Source: Hyalella azteca
Lineage: Eukaryota; Arthropoda; Malacostraca; Amphipoda; Hyalellidae
Assembly (NCBI RefSeq): GCF_000764305.2
Contig: NW_025934691.1
Span: 81,997-145,996 of the forward strand
Length of the DNA stretch: 64,000 nucleotides
Direction: 5' to 3'
The position numbers and the translations under genes were made by a program. Position 1 is the stretch's first letter. Every line of letters starts with the position of its first letter. Below are positions 30,241 through 42,645 of this stretch, piece after piece. The notes under the pieces are model-generated. The model had not been told where the DNA came from. It ran no database searches and saw only the letters and a list, made by a program, of their open reading frames with translations.

Positions 30241-33180
30241 ATTCTCGCAATACTTATGTCGCAACGGTCTCAAAAACAATGTATAAGTGTTGAATGTTGG
30301 TCCAATTTTTAAAATAAATTTGCTTCGATTTTGGAGCTATAGAAAACATCTATTTGGCACTAGTAATTGAAAGTTGTTTTTTGAAATTACTATAACATTG
30401 TCAATGATATATCGAAAGCCAACCACCGGCCATTGGTTGGCCGGCGCTGCGGCGGCGATGATGTTAACAAGGAGCTATCATTGCAGTCGGTTGCACTGAC
30501 GGATCTTAATTGCACGGAGAACTGCGTTATATATGCATACGTGTACGTTGTACTGTTATATTTATAAAGTAGCTAACCATTATATGCTAATGAGACGACC
30601 GCCCGCACCGTCTCTCTGCTCTAAGTTAATTTAGGATAAAAATTTCACTCCATTTGAATAAATAGAGGCGCTGGTAATGAATCAAACCGCAGCGTCAATT
30701 ATCAACAGAGCTCGTGATTAGCATTTAAAATTTAGGTTTAATTTTACAGGACTCATGAAGCGAGCTTGTTCTTCAATTTAGTTGTTACACTCGACCCTGG
30801 GAGGCTATGCCACCCGAGCATTTGATGGTTAAAACAAATACAGCTGTTGGTTCAGAGGTATTCGTTAGCATGCAGAGTTGTGGCACACGTTAACATTATC
30901 TAGACGCGAACCACTTCGCTTTATTTAATGGACGTGCTGTCCATTCTCCCTCGCATCTTTATGACCTGAGTTCTTTTGAAAGCTACGCATTTTTAATACA
31001 TGCGTGGAGAGGCAACAAGTTACTCGGAATTTTGGCTCCGTGGCCAATAAAACTGGCGTTAGCAACTACGCAGTAATCAATTGTCTCTACGGTAGCGCTA
31101 ATTGCATCCGCAACGCACATTGCATGGACTATTTCAGTGGAGATTAAAAATGACCAAATAGAAAACTCGATTATGCCTCCAGCGTCAAGCGTTCGTACGC
31201 AGTAAATTAGAGGAATTTAATCTCTTAAATTCGAGGAAGTAGGTTTTTTAGGTAATGGTACCTATATGTTTTATGGCTATGGATTCATTTTATTTATCTA
31301 AAAATGTTGGTCGTAGAATGACAGGGTCGTAGAATGACAGCTGAGACAGTAAATTCTATAAATTAGAACTTATATATTCAGGCGCAAGCTTTCACCTTAA
31401 CCTTGCAAACCTCCTGTTGTAAATCTTAGGTTCTCGACCATTAACTGGCAATTAGTCGTCAATGACCCAGCTGTCATTTTTAATGAGATGGTGGCATAAT
31501 TTGTTTCCGAGGTGCAGTTGTGTAATGTGTAGTGTCAGTCTCCGGTAAAAAATAATAGTTGGCTACCAATTCGTTGCCTTAGATTTGAAATGTAATTCGA
31601 ACTAGAAGATACAGAAAAATGGGAAGCTAAAGTCGGCACATGGTTGGCCGATTAATATTGGCTAGCCACCGAAGAACTGAGCATTATTCATTATATTCTG
31701 TGGAGCAAAGAGACGAAAAATCGAGTCTGGTCTTACATTAAGTATAATTGTAATGAATTTTTCTGGACGTCGACTGGAATTAATGAATTTTGCTAAGAAT
31801 ATTCCAGTCGGCGCGCACTGACAGACAGTCTGCGGTCTAACAATAGCTTATTCTGAAAGCGTGTTTTTTAAATGTCAAGTTCCGAAATATGTCTTCTGAT
31901 GCACATTCATATGAAGGCCAAGAAAATTCAAAACACGTTGTGATTGCTGTCAATCTGTGCGTTATCATGGGAGTGAGCTTCTTAAAAAGTATGATACTGA
32001 TAGTGATATTTCTCAATTAAATGAGCCCTGACAGCTTCTTTCCTACGAACAATGAATGGTCAAAGGAAAGTTACATACAAAAAAAAGATCTGCCTTCTAA
32101 ACAAAAGTTAAACTATTAATGAAAAAATTTGATTGGCTTTAATGCATTTTGCAAATATTATTCACTGCAACTTTAATAAAATTCATTTTGAACTATTAAA
32201 TAATTTGTATCCAATTAATTCTGTTATGTATGCAAATGTTTTAGGGCGGTAAAAATTGAATGACTTTAGTTTCCTGATTGCATGGTAGGCTTAGTAGTTA
32301 AAATAACAGTAGGTTCTTTATCACGCAATAAACTGTCAATTACTTGAAACCGATTAAGAAGTTTTGGCCGGCAATGAGGCACCTGCTAAGAGTCGCAGGA
32401 TAAAACATGCGAGCGAAATTCAATGTGAGACCCACTAACGCGAGGCATCCAGTGGTCCATTTACCAGCCTGCATGCCATCGTAAACTCTTGTGCACTTCT
32501 TCATCTTGAGAATTAGTCTAACAAAAGCACAGCATTATCTGGTGTTGGTCTATCATTAGACTAAGCATAAAACATTTTTACGTAAAAAATTAATGGACAC
32601 TAGAGCTCATGAGCTCAGAAGCGTCTTTGGTTGAAGAAGGGAACCGCAGCGCAAGACTGGTACGATGCTTTGGTCTGAAGTATTTAGCTCTATGAAGTCA
32701 TCATAATTGCTCATCAGTTATTCTAATTATTCTGAGCAAACTTTTACGTAAAAAAATGAACGAATCTGCTGCCCTCGGGACGTATTCGGCGTTCCTCTAT
32801 AATTGAGCCTGAAAGCAATCCTGTGAAAATGGGCTGGCAATCTAGACTGAATGATTGTCTCCCGGGGCAGCAGAACTTGTAAGCCAGTCCGCTAAAATGG
32901 GCTCACTGGCTGAGCCACTTCGATCATTTGTGCAGCGCGACAGCTAATGCTTTTGATGTATACAATGAACTACGTATGTGGGAATGCTAAGCGTGGTTCT
33001 GGAGTGCTTGTTGCAGAGTCCAAAATACTGTACCATTCTTTCTCTTGCAGTTACACTGCCAATTGTCATTAGTGAACTGAGTGACTGAACTCATAGTTTT
33101 AGTTTATAATTATGCAGTCATACGTGAACACTACTCATATTTGAGCTAACATTTTGGACTGACTCGGTCGTAAACCGCAA
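30241..33180. other. Non-coding part of E
   Basis: No gene recognised. A GC-richer patch at 30,420-30,480 (GGTTGGCCGGCGCTGCGGCG) is followed by AT-rich sequence with isolated Hox- or homeodomain-like AT motifs that carry no weight alone. Confidence 0.55.
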
Positions 33181-33184
33181 AGCT

Positions 33185-33315
33185 GTTGAGTTCGGTGGCT
33201 GGCGTCGGGAAGGAAGCACACACGGCGGCACGCGTCGCAGTTCTTCGGCGTTGCGGAGGAGCGCCGCCCGAGGCCAAATTGTCGGTCTCGGGAGCGCGCG
33301 CCGACCGCACTTATA
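33185..33315. promoter_or_regulatory. CpG-dense segment
   Basis: About 21 CpG dinucleotides in some 125 bp, including CACACGGCGGCACGCGTCGC and GGGAGCGCGCGCCGACCGC. It is the densest CpG cluster in the window and sits in AT-rich DNA. Such a segment may mark a promoter or first exon. No TATA box upstream is convincing. Confidence 0.4.
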
Positions 33316-33387
33316 ATGAGCTCAATGGCTGCTGCCGCTCAGCTCCCTAAAAACTGCACTACCACAAGTCTTGTGTTTGTGTTTTGA
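33316..33387 (+). CDS. Short ATG frame (23 codons) after the CpG-dense segment
   Basis: The peptide begins MSSMAAAAQL and ends after 23 residues at TGA. It might be the start of a first coding exon that continues by splicing, but no strong splice donor is seen. The alanine run is from GCTGCTGCCGCT. Highly tentative. Confidence 0.12.
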   Translation: MSSMAAAAQLPKNCTTTSLVFVF

Positions 33388-33595
33388 GCAATGGCGGCTA
33401 TTAAAACAATGCCATGTTGCAGCGATCCTTATTGAGCTATTGTTGCCAGCGGCGCCAGGAGACTTGGGTTTACTGAGTTCGAAGGTCAGAAAATGCGCGT
33501 TAGCGTGGCAAGCGTGATGACGTTTCTCAGTCAGGCAAATACTCTTAATAAGGTTCTTAATAAACGAACACTTTAGTGAAGTTTCCATTTGTAGC

Positions 33596-33730
33596 ACATT
33601 TTCTCATTTATGCAAAAATGCGCTAATGTGCTCGTCATGTCCGTCCGTCCGTCTGTCTGTATGTGACGTCACGGACTGACGAGAAAATGCGCCCTCTGTC
33701 GCTCACTGCAGTGAGTAATGATCATATTTT
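33596..33730 (+). mobile_element. Element family 2, full-length copy
   Basis: It has CATTTTCTCATTTATG at one end, then GTCCGTCCGTCCGTCTGTCT, then GACGAGAAAATGCGCCCTCT and CTCACTGCAGTGAGTA. It is the reverse complement, with changes, of the nested copy at 15,641-15,796. The palindrome at the right end is ACTCACTGCAGTGAGT with one substitution here. Confidence 0.85.
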
Positions 33731-34733
33731 TTGACAAGTAGCTCACTTATGCCTTTTTTTAGGCAAATTTCCATTTTAGGTACCGAAAATTCATGGGTTG
33801 CAGTATAATTCATAGATATTAATGGAGCACGATTATCATTAAATGTTTGATTTTGAAGAGGAGATTTATTTAGGCATTAAAACGTTTCGACGTATTTTGC
33901 TCCTGATTAATAGCATAGGTCATCATCCCACACGAGGATGGACGGAGTCGGTTGAGCCAGAGCAGCTGTAAAAAAATCCCACTGAAGACCTTTACAGGGC
34001 GCGGCTCCTCATGGCCTGTGTTTATGGGCCGGCGCAGGTGCAAGGAAGTGTCCTGAAGGCCCCAAACAGTTGCTCCAGCGTCTTTAATTAAGTCGGCTCT
34101 TTTGGGAGCAGGTAAGTGTGACTGCGAATTAAAGAAGTCATCAAAAGTCTTGAATAAAAGTGTCGCCGATGTGCCCCAACGGCGGCTGCAAACTAGGGAG
34201 CAAAAACTTCCTGAGTGGAGGACCCGATCCATCAATCATGGGGATAAATTGATGGTGGACTTGAAGCGATAACTCGAAACTCTTCCACTTCGCAGATATG
34301 CGGGCAATTTTACAGGCCGAAAGTAATAAAACAGGAACACACACAAACAAAAATAGCACCGAAGTGAATGCCTTGGGCAATCATGTAAACTTTGTAAATA
34401 GCTTTAAGAGGAACCGAACTGGACACTGATGGAGAAGAAAGTGATGCCAAGACCCGACAAAAGAAACCTCGTAGTAGCGCGCTAGTCATACAAGCTGTAA
34501 TTGCTGAACACACGAATCGTTCATTGTCAGAGCATAGAGCTATCAGTTCATTTTCTGATGGAACAAGCAGAACTAGAGTCTCAGGGACGGACGATTATCG
34601 CGACTTCTCGAGGGTAGGTGAGCGTCAGTTGGCTCCTTAAGACGCGTTGCTAATCAAAATGCAAATTGGGGCCATATAAGGCCTCTATAAATACCTGCAT
34701 CCATCATGCAGCGTCCTGAGCATTGCTTTACAA
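33731..34733. other. Non-coding end of E
   Basis: Several minus-strand frames overlap here. The one with a hydrophobic N-terminus (34,141-34,380) would have to start at TTG and lacks an in-frame ATG there, so I do not call it. Unknown function. Confidence 0.5.
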
Positions 34734-37700
34734 CAGTAAATAAATTGGACAGACGAAAACTCTACTGCGTAAGCAAAATAAAAAATATGTTCGTCATAAA
34801 TAAGCAGACATAAAAATAAGTAAATAAAGGACGGTTTGACATAAATGAGCAGACGGAAATAGCGTGGGAGGAGGAGGAGGGCGGGCGGTTGAAGGCCAGA
34901 CGAGTTATGGGTCAGGGCAAGATACAGGCGATAGCTAAATTGAATGCGATTGCCTGGTAAATGAGCGGCCGGAGAAGCGTGAGCGCCTGACGACTTCTTC
35001 TTCTTGACGAGTCGTGCGAGCAGACGACTTAAGACTAACAACTTCCTCCTTTGTGGCCACCTAAAATGTGATGAAGGCCTCCGTTATAGTGATGCAAGCC
35101 CCCACGACGCCCTCCGTATGATACATAACACGTGTGATATTATGCAGGTTACGTATATCCACAAAGTGTCCGAACGGCAGTAAATATGATACAAAATGGA
35201 GATTAAAAATCACAAGGCCCGATACATATGATGCTGGTTAAACGAGAAATTATTCACTATCAACGCATGCAGGATTGAGGCTCCCTGCATAGAGTAGAGT
35301 AGGGCATAGAGTACGGCAAGTAATATAGCGACGGCATCGAAAATTTCGACTTTAAAGGGCAACGTTTTAATTTTTTCCTGAACTTTAAATCTCTCCTCAA
35401 ATTGAAATAAATTGTGCAGGTACATCTCTGAGCTCATAATTTGTAGTTACATGTACTTAAATTCATACACTAAAATACAAAATTAATATTCCGATTAATA
35501 TTCATACTTCGTGAGCACCGCATTTTAAATAAGGCACAAGGCTGACGCTTGAATAAATTGCAGAATTACCTATATTTCTAAACGAAGAAATAAATCTTAT
35601 TAAACTATCGTATTTTTATGCACACAATAAATGAAATAAAGATAATATTTCAAATGAATGAGCCACGATGAAGTCGCAATAAAATTCGACTAGAAATTTG
35701 TTAACAATTTCAGACTTGTGATATGTTTGGAAACGTTGCGGTCATTGTCACAATCAGAAAAATTCTTGTCGAGCAAGCGGAGTGTCGGTAAAATGTTCCC
35801 ATCTTTACCGTTGTTGATTCGCGTTAGCCACGAATGTGGCTCGTCAGGTCTAAGTTTTATTTCATGTGAATGTAAGTTTTACTGAATAAGGCTCGTCAGG
35901 TCTAATTTTTATTGAATGTGAATGTGGCTCATCAGGTCTAAGTTTTATTGAAAGTGTAAAAGAAAGCGAGTTAACAGAAGCGACCGTACAACTGACTTGG
36001 TCGTCCTCTTGTTCTGAAGAAAATAACGTTTGGCGTGGCAAAGTGGAGCTTTCCCTCTCAAGTTGGTTCGTAAATCACGTGCATTAAACTTTCTGTGCTG
36101 TATATTACTTATGAATAAAAATTTAATCAATGTTTAAATGAATTTATTAATAATGTACGAGGCAATTTTTCCAGAAATACGGAGTGTAATCGTAATTCAG
36201 TTTTAGTGTTTTTTCGTGAGCCTCTACCTTTGCATATTGCTGGTAATTTGTCATTACAGCTGGTGATTTTCGTAAAATTCCGGCAATATTTACGCGATTT
36301 AATTGTGCTCAAACATTTTTACACTTTACTAAGAAGACAAAGTGAAATTTGAACCTGGAATTTGACATTGCTGCCAATACCTTCTTATACCAATTCAACT
36401 GAAAATAAAGTTTGAGAATTTTTTTGCGAGATTCTTCTGAATATTGCTTGTGAAACGCCGCATATTTTAGTAATACATAAACGATTCGTATACTTTTTTC
36501 ATATATGTATTTTTTAGTTCGGTTTCACAATTACCAACTACAAATTATCCACGATTCATTATAGAAACACTTCTAGAGCAGTTTTAGCTTAAATACTTCA
36601 CTCTGAATACAAGACTAAGAAACTTACTCTCTGAATACATTACTGTTAGAGACCGAAATAAGAAAGATGCGACATTTGAAATAAAGTGAATATGGTCCTT
36701 GAACTCACCCTATGATGCCCTGGGTGTAAACTACGTTCACAATTACAATATGTAAATGTGCCTGAAATTTGTTTGTAAATAGTTTTTTTCAAGCCGGGCA
36801 TCGCTGTTGTAAGCCCCGGCAGCGCGTACCTCTGATGCTTGCCGCTACGAGATAATAAAGAAACTTTAATTTTCTTGTGAGCGAATCTTCAGGTATAAAC
36901 TACAAAAATAAGCGTAAAAGACTCGGATTTGTAACATAATTATCGATGTTGCATGGTAGGCTGACATTATTATAAATAGAGCCTACTACCTATATAGGTG
37001 GGAACGCACTCATTAAGAAACGTTTTCAAATATTATTTATAAATACTACCTATGAGAAACTAATATTTGTCAATCAGGCTTCAAATTGACTGTTTATTAT
37101 CAAAACATTATTTGATATCAAAACCTAATAACAAACTCGAGAGTTTCAACCAAATTTCAGGTGTAGACATGGCCAGGTCGCTGGTATAGCTCGTGGTGAA
37201 TGTTGGCTACCCTATTAAAAATTACGGTACCAACAAGAACGGCCAACTATCAGCCGCCTATCGGACGGCATTAACCCGCTTGTTAATTTTGATAGGGAAG
37301 GAGTACAGGCAGAGAAAGACCAGAATCTTGTGTTAGTTGACAGCCAGCGTATATTTTGACCTTATCGCACGTGTCTTTTGCTCACATATTCGTCTTTTGC
37401 AGGATATATTTGTGCGTAGAGTGCCACGTTGCTAAACCTGATATTAATTACAGATTATAAAGGTTGTAGATTTTTTCGGAGCAAGATGAGTTCGAACAAA
37501 ATTTATGAAAGTTATTAAAAGTTCTTCATTCAAATATTGATGATAATTAACCAAATTAATTATGAATTTAAAAAGTTAAATTATTTAAACATCTATTTGG
37601 CAATGAATGCGACTCATTGTCAATGAAAATATCATTAAAAACTCTAAGGCAGTTTTAATTATTGACAATTATGCTAGTGATGAACGCTCGATTGATTGTT

Positions 37701-40121
37701 ACCACGCATCATTCACTACCAGAATGATGGATGATACATTCACTAAGTGAATGATGACAATATTGGCGAACAACCTAATTTTAAATGAAGGATGGCCAGC
37801 AATCGGTCATTCAATAGCCAAAGGTAAAATTATTTCTATTATACAGCTTCTCGGCAGTGAGATGACCATGCAAATGTGGGAGAGCCGACAACATCACCAG
37901 TCTAGGCCTCCATGTCAGGCCATATTCGCCATCTATCACCGCCTCAGCTTACGTTTACGTGCCTATACCTTGCAGAAATGACGCGGAAAATTAATGTATT
38001 AGTAATTTAAACATTTCTTTTTGGATGTTGAATAACATGCATTAGTAATATGTTGTGTGCAGGTTAAGATAACTGCATTAAATTTGATTATATATTCGAC
38101 TGTTCGAAGTCATTAGCTAAGTGCATGGTTTTGACGCTTCAGTAGAATGGATACTTGGTAGAGATTTGCTCATCTATTTTATACTATGTCTGCACAATAT
38201 ATAGTTTATTCGCCAGTAATTATACTATAGGTCCCCAACAATCTTTATATGGGATAGAATTTCCTGCCACATATAGACAATACAAATGCTCTATTACGAC
38301 GAGGTATAAAATTATACATGCAAGATCAGCATCACGTACGTTGGATAGCGAGTTTGGCTGGAGTGGCAATCAAGTCAAAAAGTTAGCGCGGTGGAGAAAC
38401 AATGCATCTTTGTGAGAAACATCTTGAAAAAGTCATATAGAAGTATAGACACAAAGGCGCCACAGCAGTCAGGGTTTGTTGAAAACAGGAGGTGGCTTAT
38501 AAGTGGACGGAGAGTGGCCGACGCTAGGCCAGCTCTGGTGCAATTTATTTTATATAAGGGAATTTACGTCTCCTGAGAACTGGCAACTCCTTCAAATAGA
38601 GCACGACGAGCTGGAAAATCCTTCCGTGTACGAAAGAAGGAGGAAAATGAAACCGTAAGCCACACACAAGACCACACACTAGAATAAAAATGTATTCGAG
38701 AACAAAGGAACAAAATCATAGCTACCGATCGATAAAAACAGGTAAGAAAAATTGGGTTTTGTGATACTGTGAACTGAGAGTGAATGGCGTAAACAGATGA
38801 ATGAGGCAAAATGCAGCAGTGATACTGACCAGCGTCTATTAAAAATGTTGATTATTTGAGCGAGTAATAGATTAGAAGAGTAATACTTTAGAGATAAAAT
38901 GCCATATTCAATACGATGCAATAAATAACAGAAGTTATTAGCGAAAGCATTATGGTAACTTAATATTATTCTACTAAATAAACTGAATTCTGATGACGTT
39001 CACTGTATAATCAACCAAAAATATTCCTGCAAGATGAGTTATGGTCCCACAAAGACTGCTGAGAATCGTTAGAAAACATTTGAATGAAGTGAATGCAGCA
39101 AAAATCTAACGCATGTCACCAAGAATCTTCCAGAATGTCGCTCCTCAGTGAAGTTCAACATTAGGAAATATTTGACTATAGGATTTCATCCCTTGAGTAT
39201 GAGCAGCATTTTTGTCACCGATTTGTTTATAGGATTTCAATGCTAGGGCTCAAACTAAAGACGTCTTTGCTGTGCTGCACTTGCTGTGTAGCACGAATAT
39301 CTACAGATAAATAGCAGTTATTCATTATACAGCCACTCTGCACTAGATTATACACAGTTAAACCATGAATCAAATCATATTACATTGATGTTTGGTAACC
39401 GCCACATAAGGAGTGAATTTTTAGTAAGTCCAAGGATCGAGTGAAAATGGGACCAACCGGATATCTCGCAGTTGAATTCACTTGTTATCTGACGTACAAT
39501 TTTTATAAAATATACAATTGATAATAATAACGATAGGTGTCGTTTAGGTCTGTGATTTTTCATTTAGAATCTAGCATAGCTTAAATAACATAAGATTACT
39601 GCGGAAAGTTAGATTAATAACAAAAAAGTTCAACTCAGTTTTCAATCAAAATAATCCCGGCAGACGCACCAAAAAAGCACTTTAAATACTCAAAGTCTTA
39701 TGACGAACTTTGAAATATTAAAAGTTCAATGCATCATAGCATCGAAGGAAAAAATTAGAATAATCTCTTAGAAAATCATGAATAGTCGTGCCAAGTCAAA
39801 TTTTAAACACATAAGCGATCTTCCTAATTTTAATGGGATAAGTAATCGAACATCATTTGATAAGCGAAAGTTGTAAGACCATGAAAATAACGAGCCGCAT
39901 ATTCGACAAAAGATCTGATTCATAATTAAAATTCTAACTAAATAACCACGCCTAAGATTTACTTAATTTTCAATTTTCATTGACATATGCAAGCATAGGC
40001 TTATATCTAAGATTAGATCATTCACAAGAACTTGAATAATGGGATAATCGGTCGTAATTTACGATACGACCATTCATAACATCTTCAATATTGAAAACAT
40101 TGGTTACGATCTACTATATAA
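34734..40121 (+). repeat. Block D' (partial unit 2)
   Basis: Full paralogue of 20,814-26,313. The left edge lies in AGTAAATAAATTGG after unique E sequence. The right edge is where CTACTATATAA joins CAGCGCCTGAGCGCG of block B. The sequence is closer to D'' than to D in the shared part. Conserved blocks as in D: 34,865-35,070, 35,760-36,080, 37,140-37,400, 38,353-38,750. No recognised gene. Confidence 0.95.
38391..38576 (+). other. Paralogue of the GTG-start frame at 24,548
   Basis: 61 codons, intact, three replacements and one silent change relative to D. It starts with GTG and the TATATAAG motif follows inside its 3' end. See the D entry for why coding is doubtful. Confidence 0.3.
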
Positions 40122-40379
40122 ACAGCGCCTGAGCGCGAAGCAAATCCCGGCGGCGCTGAGGTCTCGCTGGATCATCTCGAGCTCCTAACCAGCGAACTCT
40201 GATGAAAATAGCGTACAAAACTCTCCCTAACTTCTACGTTCGAGTACTTCGACCAAAATTTCAGGGTTATAATAAATGCAGCACATAAATCCGAGTTATA
40301 ACTAAAAAATTACCTCAGAACTTCGAGGCCTGGATGGTTTTTTGTAAAAGCAGCCAAACCCCTTCTGCCAAACCCCTTC

Positions 40380-40402
40380 TTGGCTGCCCTTCTGGCAGCC
40401 AA
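40380..40402. other. Rearranged CAGCCAAACCCC cluster with a 9-bp perfect hairpin
   Basis: TTGGCTGCC (40,380-40,388) and GGCAGCCAA (40,394-40,402) flank a 5-nt loop. Three direct copies of CCAAACCCCTTCT surround it (40,352-40,410). B'' has a single GGCAGCCAAACCCCTTCT here and B a diverged one, so the inversion and duplication are private to B'. Confidence 0.8.
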
Positions 40403-41138
40403 ACCCCTTCTAAGAATTTCACAAGTTTTATGTGGCCATGCGCTTAGCGACTGGCAGTCGAAAAACTGAAGGAGATTACCGGAACGTTTGCATGCAAGTT
40501 ACTGGTGCTAATAAATGCGTGGGTGTGTGTATGTGATCTGAAAGGAGCGCATGAAACCGTAAGCTATTGCTTCAGTAAACTGCAGTCACCGATATGACAG
40601 TGCCATCAGTGTGTGGCAGTATCAAGGGCTACAGACCGCCGAAATAGGTCGGTACCTTTGGCACAAAGCTTTTGGGTGACAAACTTTAAATGATCCATTT
40701 TAGCAATGGCATTAAGCTTCTCAAGCATCGGCATCTGACTGCCTAACAGCAATTATACTTGAAAGTCAGAACGAAATCGCGAGATTGATTGAGCAGCCTT
40801 GGCAGGAGGCCCTTAGTGTAATTGAATAAATTTGCTTGAACAAAGGGCTTCGAAGCAAAAAAATAACATTCATTGATTGATGGCGCGATGCGTATCGATA
40901 TTAGGAGTTTGTTTGAGCGATGAATGGAGTCTGTTAGCAAAGTAATTCTATATGGTTTTCTATGCGACGACACCGTTTCTACGTTGATTCAAAACTATAG
41001 TAGTAGGAAGCATGTGGATGTGTTGCAAGTTTTACCTCTGCATTAACATGCCAATTCCCAGACTTGACGATCGCCACTAATGCAAACGACCAGCCAGATT
41101 GTAGCAAAGACGTACTGCTGTTCCCTTAGTGTTTTTTT

Positions 41139-41357
41139 TTGCAGCAGTTAACCGAGACAGAAATGTTCCTCCACTCAAGTAATGCGAGTAACCAAATTCT
41201 AAGATATTCATGCCTTGGGCAGGCTGAAAGGTTCTTGGGTGATTTGAGTGAACTTCGAATAATATTATTGTACAACTCAGCTGACATGGCAAATTGGAGT
41301 ACTGTACATGCTGAAACTAATTTTTTCATTTTAATTGCGTGTTCATTTTTTTCATAA
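41139..41357 (+). other. Open frame shared with B'' only, broken in B
   Basis: 72 codons, intact in B' and B'' (within 50,672-51,046) because the DNA there is almost identical. In B (8,085-8,200) the same frame has TGA codons after two residues and again downstream. Unlikely to encode a protein. Confidence 0.3.
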
Positions 41358-41638
41358 TTTAATAGGTATTGCTTGAATTTTCAACAATTCTGTAATTGCT
41401 GTTTCAAGAAAATTGAGGAAGTTGAGTATTCAACATAGAACTAAGGTTCTCAAACAACCTGTCTTTTATTAAAAAAAAAACTCGTTGGAAAAACGCAACT
41501 GCCTGAAACAACCATCAACAAAAACATGAGCAATGGACCCAATATATTCATTGTACGCATCTAACTTAGAAATATCCATACGGATTACTGAATATTGATC
41601 GAATGAGATGAGAGACAACAGCGAAATAAATGAGAAAT
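41142..41638. other. 497-bp near-identical tract shared with 50,831-51,327
   Basis: Constant offset 9,689, no indel and one mismatch seen. Immediately after it B' and B'' diverge. B'' lacks about 120 bp just upstream. Candidate conversion tract. Confidence 0.85.
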
Positions 41639-41805
41639 AACAGCGACAAATGAGAACAGCAAGAAATAAATAAATCAATCGAAAATTAAAATTTAGATTT
41701 AGGCCGAAGGCAAGCGACACGCGGTTTGGCTCAGCCTCCCTAGGCGCTCAAGGTCGTGCCGGGGCCGCGGTAAGCGGACTCCGTCTTGCTTCAATTGGTA
41801 AATAT

Positions 41806-41886
41806 TTCCTGTGGAAATTTACAGACGCGGCAGCTTCTGATTTGAATTACCAGAAGCCGGGGCGACTCTAAATTTTGTTAGGGTAT
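41806..41886. mobile_element. Fold-back mini-element, copy in B'
   Basis: About 81 bp with the GCTTCTGATTTG/TACCAGAAGC hairpin and the TAAATTTTGTTAGGG end. It sits between AAATAT and CGGCGCGCTATAGG; B (about 8,838) is empty there. B'' carries it at the identical position. Confidence 0.8.
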
Positions 41887-42299
41887 CGGCGCGCTATAGG
41901 AGGCCAGCATGTGTCTTGCATTTGAGAGGAACTTTTATTGTCTAATATTTTCAAATTATGGATGCTTCATTAGTTCCGTTTATCTATCATGTATGGAACA
42001 AATAATATGCAAGCAATCATTGATGATGATATTAATGACTGATTCATAATGTCCATTGACATGACATAATCGGTCATTAAAGTAATTGATTCATGCATTA
42101 GTAATGACCATATGATTACGTTGACTATTTATATTAATGTTAATGTTAAATTGAAGTCGTGATTGTTCGTTTATTTGGAGTCCTTTAGTTTCTGTAGCAG
42201 TTTATAGTAAAGCCAAACCGTAAATTGACATAACATTCTTTCACTAACAATCTTGTAACACAAAGTCGCCATGGCAGTAGAACATGGTGCGCATGGATC

Positions 42300-42560
42300 A
42301 TTCATAATGCTGCTCGACTGCTGTATGATCCTGTGATTGTTACTCCATATCTCTTTTATAACTGCTGCAGGAGGTTTTAATGACTACTGCATGGCCGTTT
42401 TGAAGGCGCTACTACTACTACTACTAGTACTTTGAAGGCGCTACTACTAGTACTTTTGAAGGCGCTACTTAATGACTACTGCATGGCCCTTTGAAGGCGC
42501 TTGGTGGCTGCTACATAGTAATGCTTCGATGACTACTGTATGGCTGTTGCATGGCTGATC
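42300..42560. repeat. Minisatellite remnant with CTACTA and GAAGGCGCTACT repeats
   Basis: Counterpart of 9,365-9,700. It has fewer ATGGC motifs and a B'-specific ACTACTACTACTAGTACTTT plus TTGAAGGCGCTACT repeat. Confidence 0.8.
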
Positions 42561-42645
42561 AATATTCCAGGAAGGCACTGAAGATCACTCAGGAGCGTCG
42601 GCAAACAACTTCACTGAAGCCACAATGCCACACACTCTGGCGATA

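Larger units (their letters stand above)
26314..34733. other. Block E, the only sizeable single-copy part
   Basis: No paralogue elsewhere in the window. Mostly AT-rich and without recognised genes. It contains a few small ATG frames, a TAA microsatellite, two GC-richer segments, a CpG-dense segment and two copies of element family 2. It ends where D' begins. Unit 3 is cut by the window before its own E would appear. Confidence 0.8.

Noticed and set aside
34141..34380. Minus-strand frame with a signal-peptide-like hydrophobic N-terminus
   Set aside because: The first codon is TTG, not ATG; the hydrophobic run follows directly from that non-start. Several other frames overlap the same stretch.
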